Origin: Paludibaculum fermentans
GTDB taxonomy: Bacteria; Acidobacteriota; Terriglobia; Bryobacterales; Bryobacteraceae
Assembly (NCBI RefSeq): GCF_015277775.1
Contig: NZ_CP063849.1
Location: forward strand, 4,588,001-4,652,000
Reading direction: 5' to 3'
DNA length: 64,000 nucleotides
The position numbers and the translations under genes are program-made. Below are positions 49,039 to 57,789 of this stretch, one piece after another (position 1 is the first letter of the stretch; every line of letters begins with the position of its first letter). The notes beneath the pieces are model-generated. The model was not told where the DNA came from. It was given only the letters and a program-made list of their open reading frames with translations, and made no database searches.

Positions 49039-49518
49039 CTAGTTGGGGTGGAGACGCTGGATCAGGCGGAGTTCGGCCGCGAGGGCGCGATGGCGGCGCC
49101 AGTAGCGTTCCTCGAGTTTGAGGGCTTCCTGGAGGGACTTGCGTTGGGCGGGATCCATGGTGAGCCAGGCTTGCAGGGCGTGGACTCCGGGGCTGGCTTT
49201 GGGGACGAGCTCATTGGTGTGGTCCCACTGGCGCTGGATCTGGAGGGTCAGGGCGTTGGCTTCAAAGGAGGCGTAGCGTTCGGCGCGCCAGATGCATTCG
49301 GCGATGCGGTCGGCGAGGATGTGCTGATAGATGGTGGCCGGTTTGTACTGTTCGTGGACGGCGGCACGAAGCTTTTTATAGTACTCCTTGCGTTCGCAGA
49401 AAGTGAGCGCTCCGGTGGCTTTGGGGCCGGTGAGGATGCCATCCTCGGCGACCTTGGTGTGGTGGGTGAGGAGGTCGACGTCCGGGAAGGCGCAGTCGGC
49501 TGGTTCGGAGATGTGCAT
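49039..49518 (-). CDS. Small protein, divergent member of the same acidobacterial family
   Basis: 159 residues, soluble, helical. The order of short motifs ([60 protein letters not shown], then a basic Arg-rich end) parallels the GPRT-GK family to which the gene at 48390 belongs, so the two are probably old tandem paralogues. No signal peptide or known domain. Function unknown; members often occur near repeats. Confidence 0.65.
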   Translation of the reverse strand: MHISEPADCAFPDVDLLTHHTKVAEDGILTGPKATGALTFCERKEYYKKLRAAVHEQYKPATIYQHILADRIAECIWRAERYASFEANALTLQIQRQWDHTNELVPKASPGVHALQAWLTMDPAQRKSLQEALKLEERYWRRHRALAAELRLIQRLHPN

Positions 49519-49942
49519 GTGAAATTTCCTCTATACCCATTCTTAGGGGCGGTGGACCAAGGATTTAGGAGAAGAATATCTGCAACTTGTTGATTACAGG
49601 GAGCCAAATTTTTCTTGAAATAGTGTCATGAGAGAACCTTCATGTGGGGAAACGGGGTGGTTCTGTGGGGCGGGGCGACGGGACGGGTTGGGACGGGGTG
49701 GATTGGGGCCTCTGGGGGAGGGGGACGTTCCCGCCCTGGCAACAGTGTGGGTGAGTTGGTGTTGCGGATGTGTTCGTTTGTGCCAGGGAGGAACGTCCCC
49801 GTGGGGCGTATTCGGTGGATGGGGCTGGAGCTGGTCCTTTTGGTCCGGGGTCACGGTACACTCCTAGAAATAGCAAAGCGTCCGCATTTGTACTGTTTGA
49901 GACCGGCGGACTACTTCACCTGCTCCCAGAGGGTTGGATGGC
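49519..49942. other. Gene-free interval with a hairpin repeat
   Basis: 424 bp between divergent genes. It contains the 80-bp hairpin element at 49721-49800 and G-rich flanks resembling those of its second copy. Small open frames here lack ribosome sites. Confidence 0.6.
49721..49800. repeat. 80-bp hairpin element, copy A
   Basis: Arms GGGGACGTTC...CCCTGGCA (49721-49741) and TGCCAGGGAGGAACGTCCCC (49781-49800) pair almost perfectly around a 39-nt loop ending TGTTCGTTTG. Copy B at 53392-53471 has the same total and loop length. At the base after GTTC, copy A has a C-G pair and copy B an A-T pair, a compensatory change. Confidence 0.85.
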
Positions 49943-51712
49943 ATGAGCCCGGCTGACATTGATGCGCAAGTTGAACGGATTCTGGCGAGCCCATTGTTCT
50001 CACAATCGGCGCGGCTGATCCGTTTCCTGCGGTTCGTGGTGGGGGCCACACAAGCGGGCCGGGCGGATGATTTGAAGGAATACACGTTGGGCGTGGAGGT
50101 CTTCGATCGCGGCAAGGACTTTGATCCGCGCGTTGACAACATCGTCCGGATCCAGGCAGCGAAGCTGAGGTCGAAGCTGGTGGAATACTATGCGGGCGAG
50201 GGGGCCCAGGATCAGATCCTCATCGGGATCCCCAAAGGGAGCTATGTCCCGCAGATCCGCCTGCAGTCCACCGCCGGGCGCAAAGCCGCGTCGGCGACAG
50301 ACGGGCGATCGCGCATAGCGGTGCTGCCGTTCGTGAACATGAGCGCTGACGTGGAGAACGAGTATTTCAGCGACGGCTTGACGGAGGAGCTGATCAACCG
50401 CCTGGCCTGCGTCCCGGAACTGCAGGTGGTGGCGCGGACCTCGGCGTTCCGCTTTAAAGGGCTAAACGAAGACTTGCGCGAGGTGGGCGCCAAGCTGAAC
50501 GTGACGACGGTGCTGGAAGGCAGTGTCCGGAAGGCCGGCAACCAACTGCGAGTGACGGCGCAGCTCATCGACGTAAATACCGGCTTCCATCTCTTTTCGA
50601 AGACTTACCAGCGCGAGTATAAAGATGTCTTCGACCTGCAGGACGAACTGGCGCAGGCGGTGGCGGCTGAAGTGGCTCCGCAGGGGGGACGGCCGGGACC
50701 GGCGAGCCAGGAGACACGGACCGAGAACCTGAACGCCTACAGTGCGTATTTGCGGGGCATGTTCGCGTTGGGCAGCCGGTTTGTGGATCTGCGCCAGTGC
50801 CTGGATTGCTTTCGGGAGGCGCTGTCGAGCGCGCCTGAGTATGCGGCCGCGTGGGCCGGGCTGTCGCACGGGTATCTGCTGCTGGCCTGGTTCTATCGTG
50901 CCGAGGAGAGCGCGGCCGTGCCCTTGTCGAGGGAGGCGGCGGCGAAGGCGCTGGCGCTGGATCCGGATTCGGCGATGGGCCTGAGTTCGCTGGCCTCAGT
51001 GGAGTGCGCCAGCGACTGGCAATGGGCGTCCGCGGAGGCGAAATTCACACGGGCGATTGAGCGGCAACCGACGCTTTCCATCGCCTACATCGCGTATGCC
51101 TTCTGGTGCCTGCTGCCCCAGCTTCGGCTGGGGGAAGCGCAGGCCGTGATCCAGCGGGGCCTGGCGGTGGATCCCTTCAATCCGCTGATGCAGGCGATTG
51201 CGGTCTATATCCACGGGCGGGCGCGCCATTTTGAAGAGGCGGAACGGCAGGGTGTCCTGGCGATGAACATTGCGCCCGGCTATGCCCCGATTCCAGCCTG
51301 CATCGGCTGCGCCCAGGAGTGGGCGGGGCAACTTGCACCGGCAATCGCAGCCTACCGTGAGGCATGCAAGCTGTCGCTGAATGCCGGGTTCCCGCTATCC
51401 TGCCTGGGCCACGCGCTGGCGGCGGCGGGAGAGACAACGGAAGCGCTGCGGGTGCTGGACGAGTTGTTGCAGGCGGAGCAGCAATCCCCCGCCGATATCG
51501 GCCGGGTGCTGCTGGGGCTGGGACGGGAAGACGAGGCGCTGAATTGGTTGGAGATGGCCGCGGAGCGGAGATCGGTGTATCTGCTGCGCGTACCGGGCGA
51601 CCCGCGATTCGACAGGCTCTTGGCGCATCCGCGTTACCAGGCGGTGCTGCGCCGGATGGGGTTGCCGATTAGGGCAATGGCTTCGGCCGCGGGCCGGACC
51701 GATCGCCGTTGA
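49943..51712 (+). CDS. Winged-helix-like / TolB-N-like / TPR regulator
   Basis: 589 residues from the ATG at 49943 (GAGGG about 10 nt upstream). The N-terminal ~100 residues (QSARLIRFLRFVVGATQAGR; IRIQAAKLRSKLVEYYAGEG-like; IGIPKGSYVPQI) are paralogous to those of the gene at 3939. Residues ~115-240 (SRIAVLPFVNMSADVENEYF; VTTVLEGSVRKAGNQLRVTA) are the domain that follows DNA-binding modules in CadC-like and adenylate-cyclase-like regulators. The rest is TPR repeats (about 260-570). There is no membrane segment and no cyclase domain, so this is probably a cytoplasmic regulator. Target unknown. Confidence 0.85.
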   Translation: MSPADIDAQVERILASPLFSQSARLIRFLRFVVGATQAGRADDLKEYTLGVEVFDRGKDFDPRVDNIVRIQAAKLRSKLVEYYAGEGAQDQILIGIPKGSYVPQIRLQSTAGRKAASATDGRSRIAVLPFVNMSADVENEYFSDGLTEELINRLACVPELQVVARTSAFRFKGLNEDLREVGAKLNVTTVLEGSVRKAGNQLRVTAQLIDVNTGFHLFSKTYQREYKDVFDLQDELAQAVAAEVAPQGGRPGPASQETRTENLNAYSAYLRGMFALGSRFVDLRQCLDCFREALSSAPEYAAAWAGLSHGYLLLAWFYRAEESAAVPLSREAAAKALALDPDSAMGLSSLASVECASDWQWASAEAKFTRAIERQPTLSIAYIAYAFWCLLPQLRLGEAQAVIQRGLAVDPFNPLMQAIAVYIHGRARHFEEAERQGVLAMNIAPGYAPIPACIGCAQEWAGQLAPAIAAYREACKLSLNAGFPLSCLGHALAAAGETTEALRVLDELLQAEQQSPADIGRVLLGLGREDEALNWLEMAAERRSVYLLRVPGDPRFDRLLAHPRYQAVLRRMGLPIRAMASAAGRTDRR

Positions 51713-51769
51713 GGACCTCCGGCCGGAGTCGCGCTTCCGGCAACCGGCAGGCAGGCGTCCCCTGCAGCT

Positions 51770-53101
51770 TCACGACGGACAGTCAGGGAGACGGGCGGCC
51801 ACGGTGTGATTTGGAACCGGGGCGACCGCGGCGGGTGATTGCGCGATGGCGGCCGGGAGCTGGGCAAACGACCTGCGGCTGAGGCCGGAAAGCTCCATGG
51901 CGATGCGGCGGCGCACGAAGGGCAATCTGTTGATGAAGGACAGAAGGCCATTGCGCAGGGCGAGTTTCGCCGCGCCGCGCAGGGTGGCGAGCGTGGTGAG
52001 ACGGCCGGCCAGAGCCAGGACGCGGCTTGCCGCCGGGCGGCGCATTTTCCGGTAGGTGTCGAGGATCGCGGAGCCATCCGCCGCGCGGACGGCCCTGGCG
52101 AGCAGTTGGCCGAGAACGACGGCATCCACCAGACCGGTGTTCATGCCCTGGCCGCCCGCGGGGCTGTGGACATGGGCGGCGTCACCCATGACGAGCAGGC
52201 GGCCGTTCCGGTAGTCGTTGGCCACGCGGTGGTGCAGGCGGAAGCGCGAGCTCCAGAGGACCTCTTTCACCTTGTCTGTGCCGGCCGCGGGTCCGCGTGA
52301 GTCGAGCAGAGCCTGGATGTCGTCCACTCCGGGTTGCTCCGGCGCCTGGTGGACGGTGGCCACTACGCGGAAGATGCCATTGGGCAGCGGCGCCACGACG
52401 ACGAGGCCCAAGGGGGAGAAGAAGAGGGAGACTTCGTTAGCGAGCGCCCAATCCATGCGTACGTCGGCGAGGACGAAGGACTCCTCGTAGGTCCCGCCTT
52501 CGAAGCCGATGCCGGCGGCGGCGCGCACGATGCTGTGCATGCCATCGGCTCCGACCACATATTGGGCACGAAGGGAGGCGGGTCCGGAGGGGGTGGCCAG
52601 AGTGACCGAGACGCCGGCGGGATCCTGGGTGACGGCGGTGGCGGTGACTCCGCGGAAGATGTGTCCGCCCAGGGCGGTGAGGCGGTCGCTGAGCACCTTT
52701 TCGGTGAGGTCCTGGGGGAGCATGAGCAGGTAGTGGTAAGGGGTGGGGAGCGGATTGAACTGGAGTTTCAGGAGGACTCCCTGGCGATTGCGGATGCAGA
52801 AGTTGCTGAGCGGTATGCCGAGTTGCACCAATTGCCGTGAAACTCCGAGGGATTCCAGCATTTCGAGGGTATGGGCGTGGATTACGCCAGCTCGGGAGGT
52901 GTTGAGGCCCTGCTGTAATTTGTCGATGATGACGTGCTTCACTCCGGCCTGTTGCAGGGCAATGGCGAGGGCCATGCCGGTTGGGCCGGCGCCGACGATG
53001 AGGACTTCGGTGGCGGCCGGGAGGCATTCCGGCTGATGGAGCTGAGGGTGTTCTCCTGCGATCGGCGGAGGAGTGGATGGGGTCGACGATGGATGCAGCA
53101 T
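51770..53101 (-). CDS. FAD-dependent aromatic-ring monooxygenase (PheA/TfdB/UbiH-like)
   Basis: 443 residues. The FAD Rossmann motif GAGPTGMALAIALQQAG lies at 37-53, the DG motif in YVVGADGMHSIVR (about 190), and the second FAD motif in LLVMGDAAHVHSPAGGQGMN (about 320). This is the flavin monooxygenase family that hydroxylates phenols, polyketides or ubiquinone precursors using NAD(P)H and O2. The N-terminal ~30 residues are Pro-rich and probably not conserved, so the true start may be internal. No partner genes beside it. Confidence 0.9.
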   Translation of the reverse strand: MLHPSSTPSTPPPIAGEHPQLHQPECLPAATEVLIVGAGPTGMALAIALQQAGVKHVIIDKLQQGLNTSRAGVIHAHTLEMLESLGVSRQLVQLGIPLSNFCIRNRQGVLLKLQFNPLPTPYHYLLMLPQDLTEKVLSDRLTALGGHIFRGVTATAVTQDPAGVSVTLATPSGPASLRAQYVVGADGMHSIVRAAAGIGFEGGTYEESFVLADVRMDWALANEVSLFFSPLGLVVVAPLPNGIFRVVATVHQAPEQPGVDDIQALLDSRGPAAGTDKVKEVLWSSRFRLHHRVANDYRNGRLLVMGDAAHVHSPAGGQGMNTGLVDAVVLGQLLARAVRAADGSAILDTYRKMRRPAASRVLALAGRLTTLATLRGAAKLALRNGLLSFINRLPFVRRRIAMELSGLSRRSFAQLPAAIAQSPAAVAPVPNHTVAARLPDCPS

Positions 53102-53732
53102 GGTTTGGGGTCTCCTTGGTCAGGATGCGGTGGATGGGGGGTGGAAGGGGAGTAGCTTACCGTTCGAGACGTTGGTTGGAAGTGCAGGGGGGAGGTGGAG
53201 GCGGTTGCCGAGATTCCCTACTGATCTAAGAGGTGATCTGGATGGCGTTGGAGTGGCTGGCGGCTGGGGTGGGGTAGGGGGTGGTGGCGGGTGTTAAGTG
53301 GAGGGGGCCGTTTTGGTCACCACTGAGGCTTCCTGTAGGGAATGGGGGGATGGGCGGTCTGGGACGGAGGGGGTTGGGGACTTTCGGGGAGGGGGACGTT
53401 CACGCCCTGGCAACAGGGGGAGAGAGTTGAGATTGGAGCGGTGTTCGTTTGTGCCAGGGATGAACGTCCCCATGGGGGTGTGGCGTGCGTTGGGGTCTGG
53501 GACGGAGTGAGTTGGGGCCTCTGTGCTGGATAGTCCCGAGTGGTGAAAAGGCCAGTCAGCGACTGGCCAATGGGGGGCAGTGCGTGGCGGGGCTATTGTA
53601 CGACTGTGTTCTCGTCGTGGATTGCGCCAGTCTCCGCTGGTTTGCAGATCTGGCCTATCGTCAACCCTTGGTTTACAAATTGCGAATAACATAAACTTGC
53701 AGCGAGTTTAAAAAAGCAGTAACTTGTAAACC
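53102..53732. other. Gene-free interval with hairpin repeat, island boundary
   Basis: 631 bp, G-rich then turning AT-rich towards 53700. It holds hairpin copy B (53392-53471). From about 53640 base composition drops, marking the left edge of the island. The A/T-rich run before 53733 (ACTTGCAGCGAGTTTAAAAA) may contain the antitoxin promoter. Confidence 0.55.
53392..53471. repeat. 80-bp hairpin element, copy B
   Basis: Same design as copy A: arm GGGGACGTTCACGCCCTGGC starting at 53392, arm TGCCAGGGATGAACGTCCCC (53452-53471), 39-nt loop ending TGTTCGTTTG. Loop sequence differs in its middle while both arms and total length are kept. Confidence 0.85.
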
Positions 53733-54575
53733 ATGGGTGGTCAAAACCAGGGAAAGTTAAACTGGCTACAGCACAACCTCCCGGACGGGTTGGTGGTCGA
53801 TGCCGGCTGGCTGGAACGGCACGGGGTCTCACGCCAGCTCCGGCACAAGTACATCCTGAACCGCTGGCTGGTCGCCTTAGGCCGGGGGGTGTATCGAAGG
53901 CCGGACTTGTCAGAAGAAGCCGAACCGATCGCATGGCAACAGTTGGTGATCTCCCTGAATGTTCTGCTGCAGGTTCCTGTGTCGGCCGGCGGCAGGACCG
54001 CGCTCGAGTTGCAGGGCTTCCAGCGCTATGTCGCGGCCCAGGGTGCGCGCGAAGCGCATGTGTTTAGCAACGCGGCGCTGCCGGGCTGGGTGTCGAAGGT
54101 GCCGGTTGATGCGCGCCTGGTGTTCCACCGGGCGACGAAGCTCTTCCGGAATGGCTCGATCCCGCCCTACAGCGCTCTCACCGGTGCGACCGCGCCCGCG
54201 GCGAGCGCCGGCGTGACGCAGTTGGTTTTGGGGCACTCGAAATGGCCGCTGACGGTCTCGACACCCGAGCGCGCCATCCTGGAACTGCTGGATGAGGTGC
54301 CGAAGCGCGAGACCTTTCATCAGGCAGATGTACTGATCGAGGGACTGCGTAATCTGAGTCCGCGGCGGCTGCAGGGGTTGCTGGTTGATTGCCGGAGCGT
54401 CCAGGTGAAGCGCCTATTCTTCTGGTTTGCGGAACGGCACAGGCATTCCTGGCTGGCGAAGCTGGATCGAACGGCTGTCGACCTTGGGCGGGGGAAGCGG
54501 ATGGTGGTGCGCGAAGGAAGGTTGGATTCGAAGTATGGCATTACTGTGCCGGAGGAGTTGAGTGGGGGTCTCTGA
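53733..54575 (+). CDS. abiEi: AbiEi-type antitoxin (type IV toxin-antitoxin)
   Basis: 280 residues. The N-terminal winged helix (HGVSRQLRHKYILNRWLVAL; LGRGVYRRPD) is the AbiEi_3-type DNA-binding part; the following region (GGRTALELQGFQRYVAAQGA; TVSTPERAILELLDEVPKRE) matches the antitoxin domain. AbiEi neutralises the AbiEii nucleotidyltransferase toxin and autorepresses the operon. The partner should follow; here only the first 31 codons remain (54562-54711). The antitoxin itself looks intact. Confidence 0.88.
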   Translation: MGGQNQGKLNWLQHNLPDGLVVDAGWLERHGVSRQLRHKYILNRWLVALGRGVYRRPDLSEEAEPIAWQQLVISLNVLLQVPVSAGGRTALELQGFQRYVAAQGAREAHVFSNAALPGWVSKVPVDARLVFHRATKLFRNGSIPPYSALTGATAPAASAGVTQLVLGHSKWPLTVSTPERAILELLDEVPKRETFHQADVLIEGLRNLSPRRLQGLLVDCRSVQVKRLFFWFAERHRHSWLAKLDRTAVDLGRGKRMVVREGRLDSKYGITVPEELSGGL

Positions 54576-54711
54576 AGGGTATCGCCGACAGGCGGCGTTG
54601 CTGGTGCGAGCCATGCCGCTGGTGGCCGAGGAAGCGTCATTCGCGCTGAAGGGCCGCGAAAAGCAACGCCATCTCTGCCGAACTTGCGCAGAGGGTGGTC
54701 TTCCTCAATAG
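54562..54711 (+). pseudogene. AbiEii toxin remnant (nucleotidyltransferase core missing)
   Basis: A GTG at 54562, with ribosome site GGAGGAG and a 14-bp overlap with abiEi, opens VSEGYRRQAALLVRAMPLVA and EEASFALKG, the characteristic start of AbiEii just before its GGTAIN nucleotidyltransferase motif. The frame then switches to unrelated sequence and stops at 54711 after 49 residues. A different frame directly after (from 54662: AISAELAQRVVFLNR, stop) could be the fused end of the gene. The catalytic GSxxD-type and later motifs are absent, so the toxin cannot be active. Confidence 0.7.
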
Positions 54712-54787
54712 ATAACGGTGGGACGGGTCAATTCCACGGCACCCATCCCAACAGACCCGGGGTGCAATCATTACGTCGCGATTGGCG

Positions 54788-55648
54788 TTACTGCGCAACA
54801 CTGCCGAGTGGGAACAATCGATTCTTGAACTCGCTGTACTTCAGCACGCTCATCTCACTGCCAATGATCTCGGCCACGGACGTTAGTGCTTCGCACTGGC
54901 CTGCATCGTTCGTCACGAACTGCTCACAGTAAGGGAGATAAACAGCTGAAAACATGTCCAATCGTCCAGCCTTACCTAGCGATTTCTGCCTCTCATCGCG
55001 AATACAGCGATCATACTGGCTGAAGCAAAGGGCGACTAGAAGCGCCTTGAAAGGGGGGCACCGCTCACTGAAGCCCTGGACTTCTGTGCGACTGAGACGA
55101 GTACCTGCCCCGCGCTCGAAGAGATCAACGGCAAGCTCAATGTGCGCGCCGTCCTCGGCCAGTAGCCTCTCAGTGACTTTCTCAAGGGATGGTCTTTCTC
55201 CAGAGCACTCCACAAAAAGAGCCTGAAACGCAGGCTTTGCATTCGAGAAGATTACTCGGAAATCCCTCTCCCATTGGCGCAGGCTCTCGCGAGTCTGCTG
55301 GCTAATCTCGTGAATGATCTCCTGTCGGACGATCTCACCTTCCGCTTCAGGAAATCGGACGTTGACGCTCATCCACTCGTAAGCATCCCGATTCGCCAAG
55401 TATGCTCTCGTGTGCTCCTCGATGATTCCATGAAAGGGCAGAACACACATCCCAGACTTCAGCAACCGCTCGACAATACCAAGCAGCTGGATTCGGCGGG
55501 CTTCATCGGGGCTTGCAGCAATCTCAGAGATTGAGGTTTCAGTTACGCCGACGAAGTAAGCGGAACGAACTCCTTGCACCAGGACCGTCCACTCTGAGTC
55601 ATCGGCCAAGGCATTGATGGCGCTCGTATCTAGAATTAGTTTGCTCAT
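54788..55648 (-). CDS. PIN-domain-like protein
   Basis: 286 residues. The N-terminus MSKLILDTSAINALADDSEW has the PIN-fold first Asp (D7) and the conserved Ser/Asn; near the C-terminus GRLDMFSAVYLPYCEQFVTN gives further acidic residues and the D-based turn (VTNDAGQ). The long helical middle (100-220) is not typical of VapC, so it may belong to a larger defence-associated PIN family. Expected to be an RNase. No antitoxin gene is directly adjacent. Base use is AT-richer than in the flanks. Confidence 0.7.
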   Translation of the reverse strand: MSKLILDTSAINALADDSEWTVLVQGVRSAYFVGVTETSISEIAASPDEARRIQLLGIVERLLKSGMCVLPFHGIIEEHTRAYLANRDAYEWMSVNVRFPEAEGEIVRQEIIHEISQQTRESLRQWERDFRVIFSNAKPAFQALFVECSGERPSLEKVTERLLAEDGAHIELAVDLFERGAGTRLSRTEVQGFSERCPPFKALLVALCFSQYDRCIRDERQKSLGKAGRLDMFSAVYLPYCEQFVTNDAGQCEALTSVAEIIGSEMSVLKYSEFKNRLFPLGSVAQ

Positions 55649-55958
55649 GCTCTATCCTACGCGGCTCTTTTCCAGAATAGATCGACCAAGATCGAATCAG
55701 GTCCAATTCGAGGGCTGAGATGTCTACGGACAATTAGGCGTGGGCTTAGTTTCGATCTTTTCCGAAGACTAACCTCAAGCTACATCCAAGGAACAAAGAC
55801 AATCCGACCTGCCGCCAGTCTCGTAAATCAGCTCCGGCATCGCCTCCTCCCAAATCCGCTCAGCACACTTGTCAAACGAGCGGCTTCTTTGGGGACGTGA
55901 TTGGTTCGGGTCATCTAGCGAGCGCAATGAGTCGGAATCGCAAACCGATCGGATTCTC
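55649..55958. other. Interval between RT and PIN-like genes
   Basis: 310 bp. It has one 50-codon minus-strand frame (TTG at 55927 to stop at 55775) without ribosome site; I do not call it a gene. No group II intron domain V/VI-like structure is recognisable downstream of the RT. Confidence 0.5.
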
Positions 55959-57167
55959 CTATCTGCGATGTGCAGCTACTTTATCTCTCGTCGAGGAAAA
56001 TGTCCGAACGCCCACACGGCGCAATTGACCGAGGCTTAGCGTTCTTCCTCCATCAAGTAATTGCAGTGCCCGAAAGAGGCCATTGACTTCAATTTGCAGA
56101 TGTTTATCAAGAAGCTGATATTCGTCTCGCGAGTGACAAAAGGCATATGCCTGACACCAGCCACAAACAGTCTGATCAAGTGCATTCAAAGCTACTGCCA
56201 ATGTCTTGCGACTCCCGCGCTGTCTACATATTTCCCCAATTGCTTCCTTGACAGTGGCTACAGATTTACGCGCTGGATAAATCCGTCCGCCTTCGAAGCG
56301 CACGCCAAGAAATACGAATCCTTGAATATACTTGAATATTCTAGTTTTCGCCTTTTCTGCCAATGGTGGACTGAGAGGATGGAGTTTCAGGTGTAGACGT
56401 CCCTCCAAGATATCTACACAGCGTCCGTAGGCGGCCTCCGCTTCCGCTTTGGATTTGCACATCACTATGAAATCGTCCACATACCGAATAAGCTTGAACC
56501 CACTCTTCTCCATCTCCAAGTCAAATTCACGCAGGTACAAATTTGCCAGCATCGGCGAGAGCGCCGATCCCTGCGGTATGCCGACATGCGCGGGCGGCAA
56601 AAGCTCTCGGTCTTTAGTACTCATCCGATCGAGATTGCCAACCATTGGCGTCGATGAGTCTTCGATCAGTCCAAGCAGGCTTCTGCACCTGTAGTGCCGC
56701 AAGTACTGACGGAACAATATAGATCGGTCAATGTTATCGAAGAATTTGCTTAAATCCGCTTCCAGAACCCATGTATGCCCACTGTTGTACAAAGCGCTTA
56801 TGCGACTGATTGCGCCCTTGACGCTACGGCCTTCGATGGATCCGAAGCTGCATGCAGGGTCTGGCACTTTGCCCTTGAGAACGAGTTGAACTGCTTTGGC
56901 CACAACTCGGTCTCTAATTGCAAATACCTTAAGTGCGCGCTTGGAGCCATCAGGTTTTGGGATGAAGACGGCCTTCACGGGCGCAAATCGGTAAGCTCTG
57001 CGTGCGAGTTGTGAAGATATGTTCTTTAGGTGCGTGTCTAGATTCGACTCGAAGCTTGACATCGACTCTTCTAGGATGTCTTTGGACTGCTTATTCTCTT
57101 TGCGAAGCGCGTCCCAGGCTTTTTTGAGAAAATCGGGCCGGGCAATGGTATCGACAGCCGAAATCAA
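55959..57167 (-). CDS. Group-II-like reverse transcriptase (no intron features)
   Basis: 402 residues. RT0/N-terminal part DFLKKAWDALRKENKQSKDI, RT motifs FIPKPDGSKRALKVFAIRDR (68-87), EADLSKFFDNID (136-147), GIPQGSALSPMLANLYL (196-212) and the catalytic RYVDDFIVMC (228-237); a maturase-like thumb region follows (ALDQTVCGWCQAYAFCHSRD). IPQG..SP and YVDD resemble group-II-intron and group-II-like RTs rather than DGR or Abi-type RTs. No endonuclease, and no intron RNA is evident. The start codon is a TTG at 57167 that lies inside a TTGA overlap with an 84-codon gene; the next ATG is 35 codons in and would lose the N-terminal helix. AT-rich relative to flanks. Likely a defence or retroelement RT of unknown type. 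Confidence 0.9.
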   Translation of the reverse strand: MISAVDTIARPDFLKKAWDALRKENKQSKDILEESMSSFESNLDTHLKNISSQLARRAYRFAPVKAVFIPKPDGSKRALKVFAIRDRVVAKAVQLVLKGKVPDPACSFGSIEGRSVKGAISRISALYNSGHTWVLEADLSKFFDNIDRSILFRQYLRHYRCRSLLGLIEDSSTPMVGNLDRMSTKDRELLPPAHVGIPQGSALSPMLANLYLREFDLEMEKSGFKLIRYVDDFIVMCKSKAEAEAAYGRCVDILEGRLHLKLHPLSPPLAEKAKTRIFKYIQGFVFLGVRFEGGRIYPARKSVATVKEAIGEICRQRGSRKTLAVALNALDQTVCGWCQAYAFCHSRDEYQLLDKHLQIEVNGLFRALQLLDGGRTLSLGQLRRVGVRTFSSTRDKVAAHRR

Positions 57168-57418
57168 AGTGCCAGATACCTCTGTCGCCCGTAGAAGATG
57201 AAAGATCCGGGCGACACATTCGCTTGCGCTAACAAGGTATCGCTTGCAGCACCGCCGACATGGTTATCGCGATATGCGACCCCATCTTCAGAGCCCGCTT
57301 GGCTGTTTCCAGCGTCTGCGCCCCCAAAGACCGACGGCAGTGCTCCAGTGGCGGTTTCGAGGTGGACCGAGACATTAACCGAGGCGACAAAGTCGACCCC
57401 CGTAGAAATCTTCGCCAT
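57164..57418 (-). CDS. Small protein coupled to the RT gene (contains repeat copy)
   Basis: 84 residues from the ATG at 57418, preceded by GGAGA with 9-nt spacing. Its stop overlaps the RT start as TTGA, indicating translational coupling. The sequence (MAKISTGVDFVASVNVSVHL; SVFGGADAGNSQAGSEDGVA) has no recognisable family; 35 of its codons lie in the 106-bp repeat. It could be a real small protein of the RT system, or a by-product of a structured RNA. Confidence 0.5.
   Translation of the reverse strand: MAKISTGVDFVASVNVSVHLETATGALPSVFGGADAGNSQAGSEDGVAYRDNHVGGAASDTLLAQANVSPGSFIFYGRQRYLAL
57237..57342. repeat. 106-bp direct repeat, copy 1
   Basis: Identical in all 106 bases to 57627-57732, 390 bp away (a multiple of three). 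It starts GTATCGCTTGCAGC and ends CGACGGCAGTG, and contains the palindrome TATCGCGATA. It ends 70 bp upstream of the RT start, where retron-like or DRT systems often place an RNA template. Confidence 0.97.
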
Positions 57419-57626
57419 ACCAAGAAATCTCCATTCTAAGTATACAACAAAGCCCAAGCAAAAAGCAAGGACTAAATTGCATATTGCCTGCCTAAGGCCC
57501 CGAAATAGGGGCCACTCCCTCCACCGGATCGCCAGATTATCTCTGTGCAACGCATCTTCATTGACCTCGTTGCTTTGACCCGCGGTCTGACACGGCGACC
57601 ATTCCTGGAAGCCACCGACCTCGAAA

Positions 57627-57732
57627 GTATCGCTTGCAGCACCGCCGACATGGTTATCGCGATATGCGACCCCATCTTCAGAGCCCGCTTGGCTGTTTCC
57701 AGCGTCTGCGCCCCCAAAGACCGACGGCAGTG
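57627..57732. repeat. 106-bp direct repeat, copy 2
   Basis: Exact second copy of 57237-57342, in the same orientation. The sequence between the copies (57343-57626) is unique. In the frame of the small RT-linked gene, translation is open from just after a TAG near 57741 through both copies to 57164. Confidence 0.97.
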
Positions 57733-57789
57733 GTAGCCTCTACTTCCTATACAGAGCACCATTCAGTGCACTGCACAAGGTGGAGAACA

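Noticed and set aside
55775-55927. 50-codon minus-strand ORF between the RT and PIN-like genes
   Set aside because: TTG start without ribosome site and no recognised family; its end (RIWEEAMPELIYETGG) looks somewhat protein-like, so it could be a gene remnant.
55649-57200. Mobile group II intron
   Set aside because: RT motifs are similar, but no endonuclease domain and no domain V/VI-like RNA structure is recognisable after the RT.
57237-57732. Diversity-generating retroelement with template and variable repeats
   Set aside because: The two 106-bp copies are identical, with no adenine-specific differences, the RT has IPQG..SP instead of the DGR-type motif, and neither copy lies at the end of a C-type-lectin-like gene. 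An unmutated pair cannot be fully excluded.
57237-57732. CRISPR array
   Set aside because: Only two copies, of 106 bp, with a single 284-bp interval; no cas gene in the window. The tandem arrays at 47.4 and 61.5 kb are also far too long per unit.
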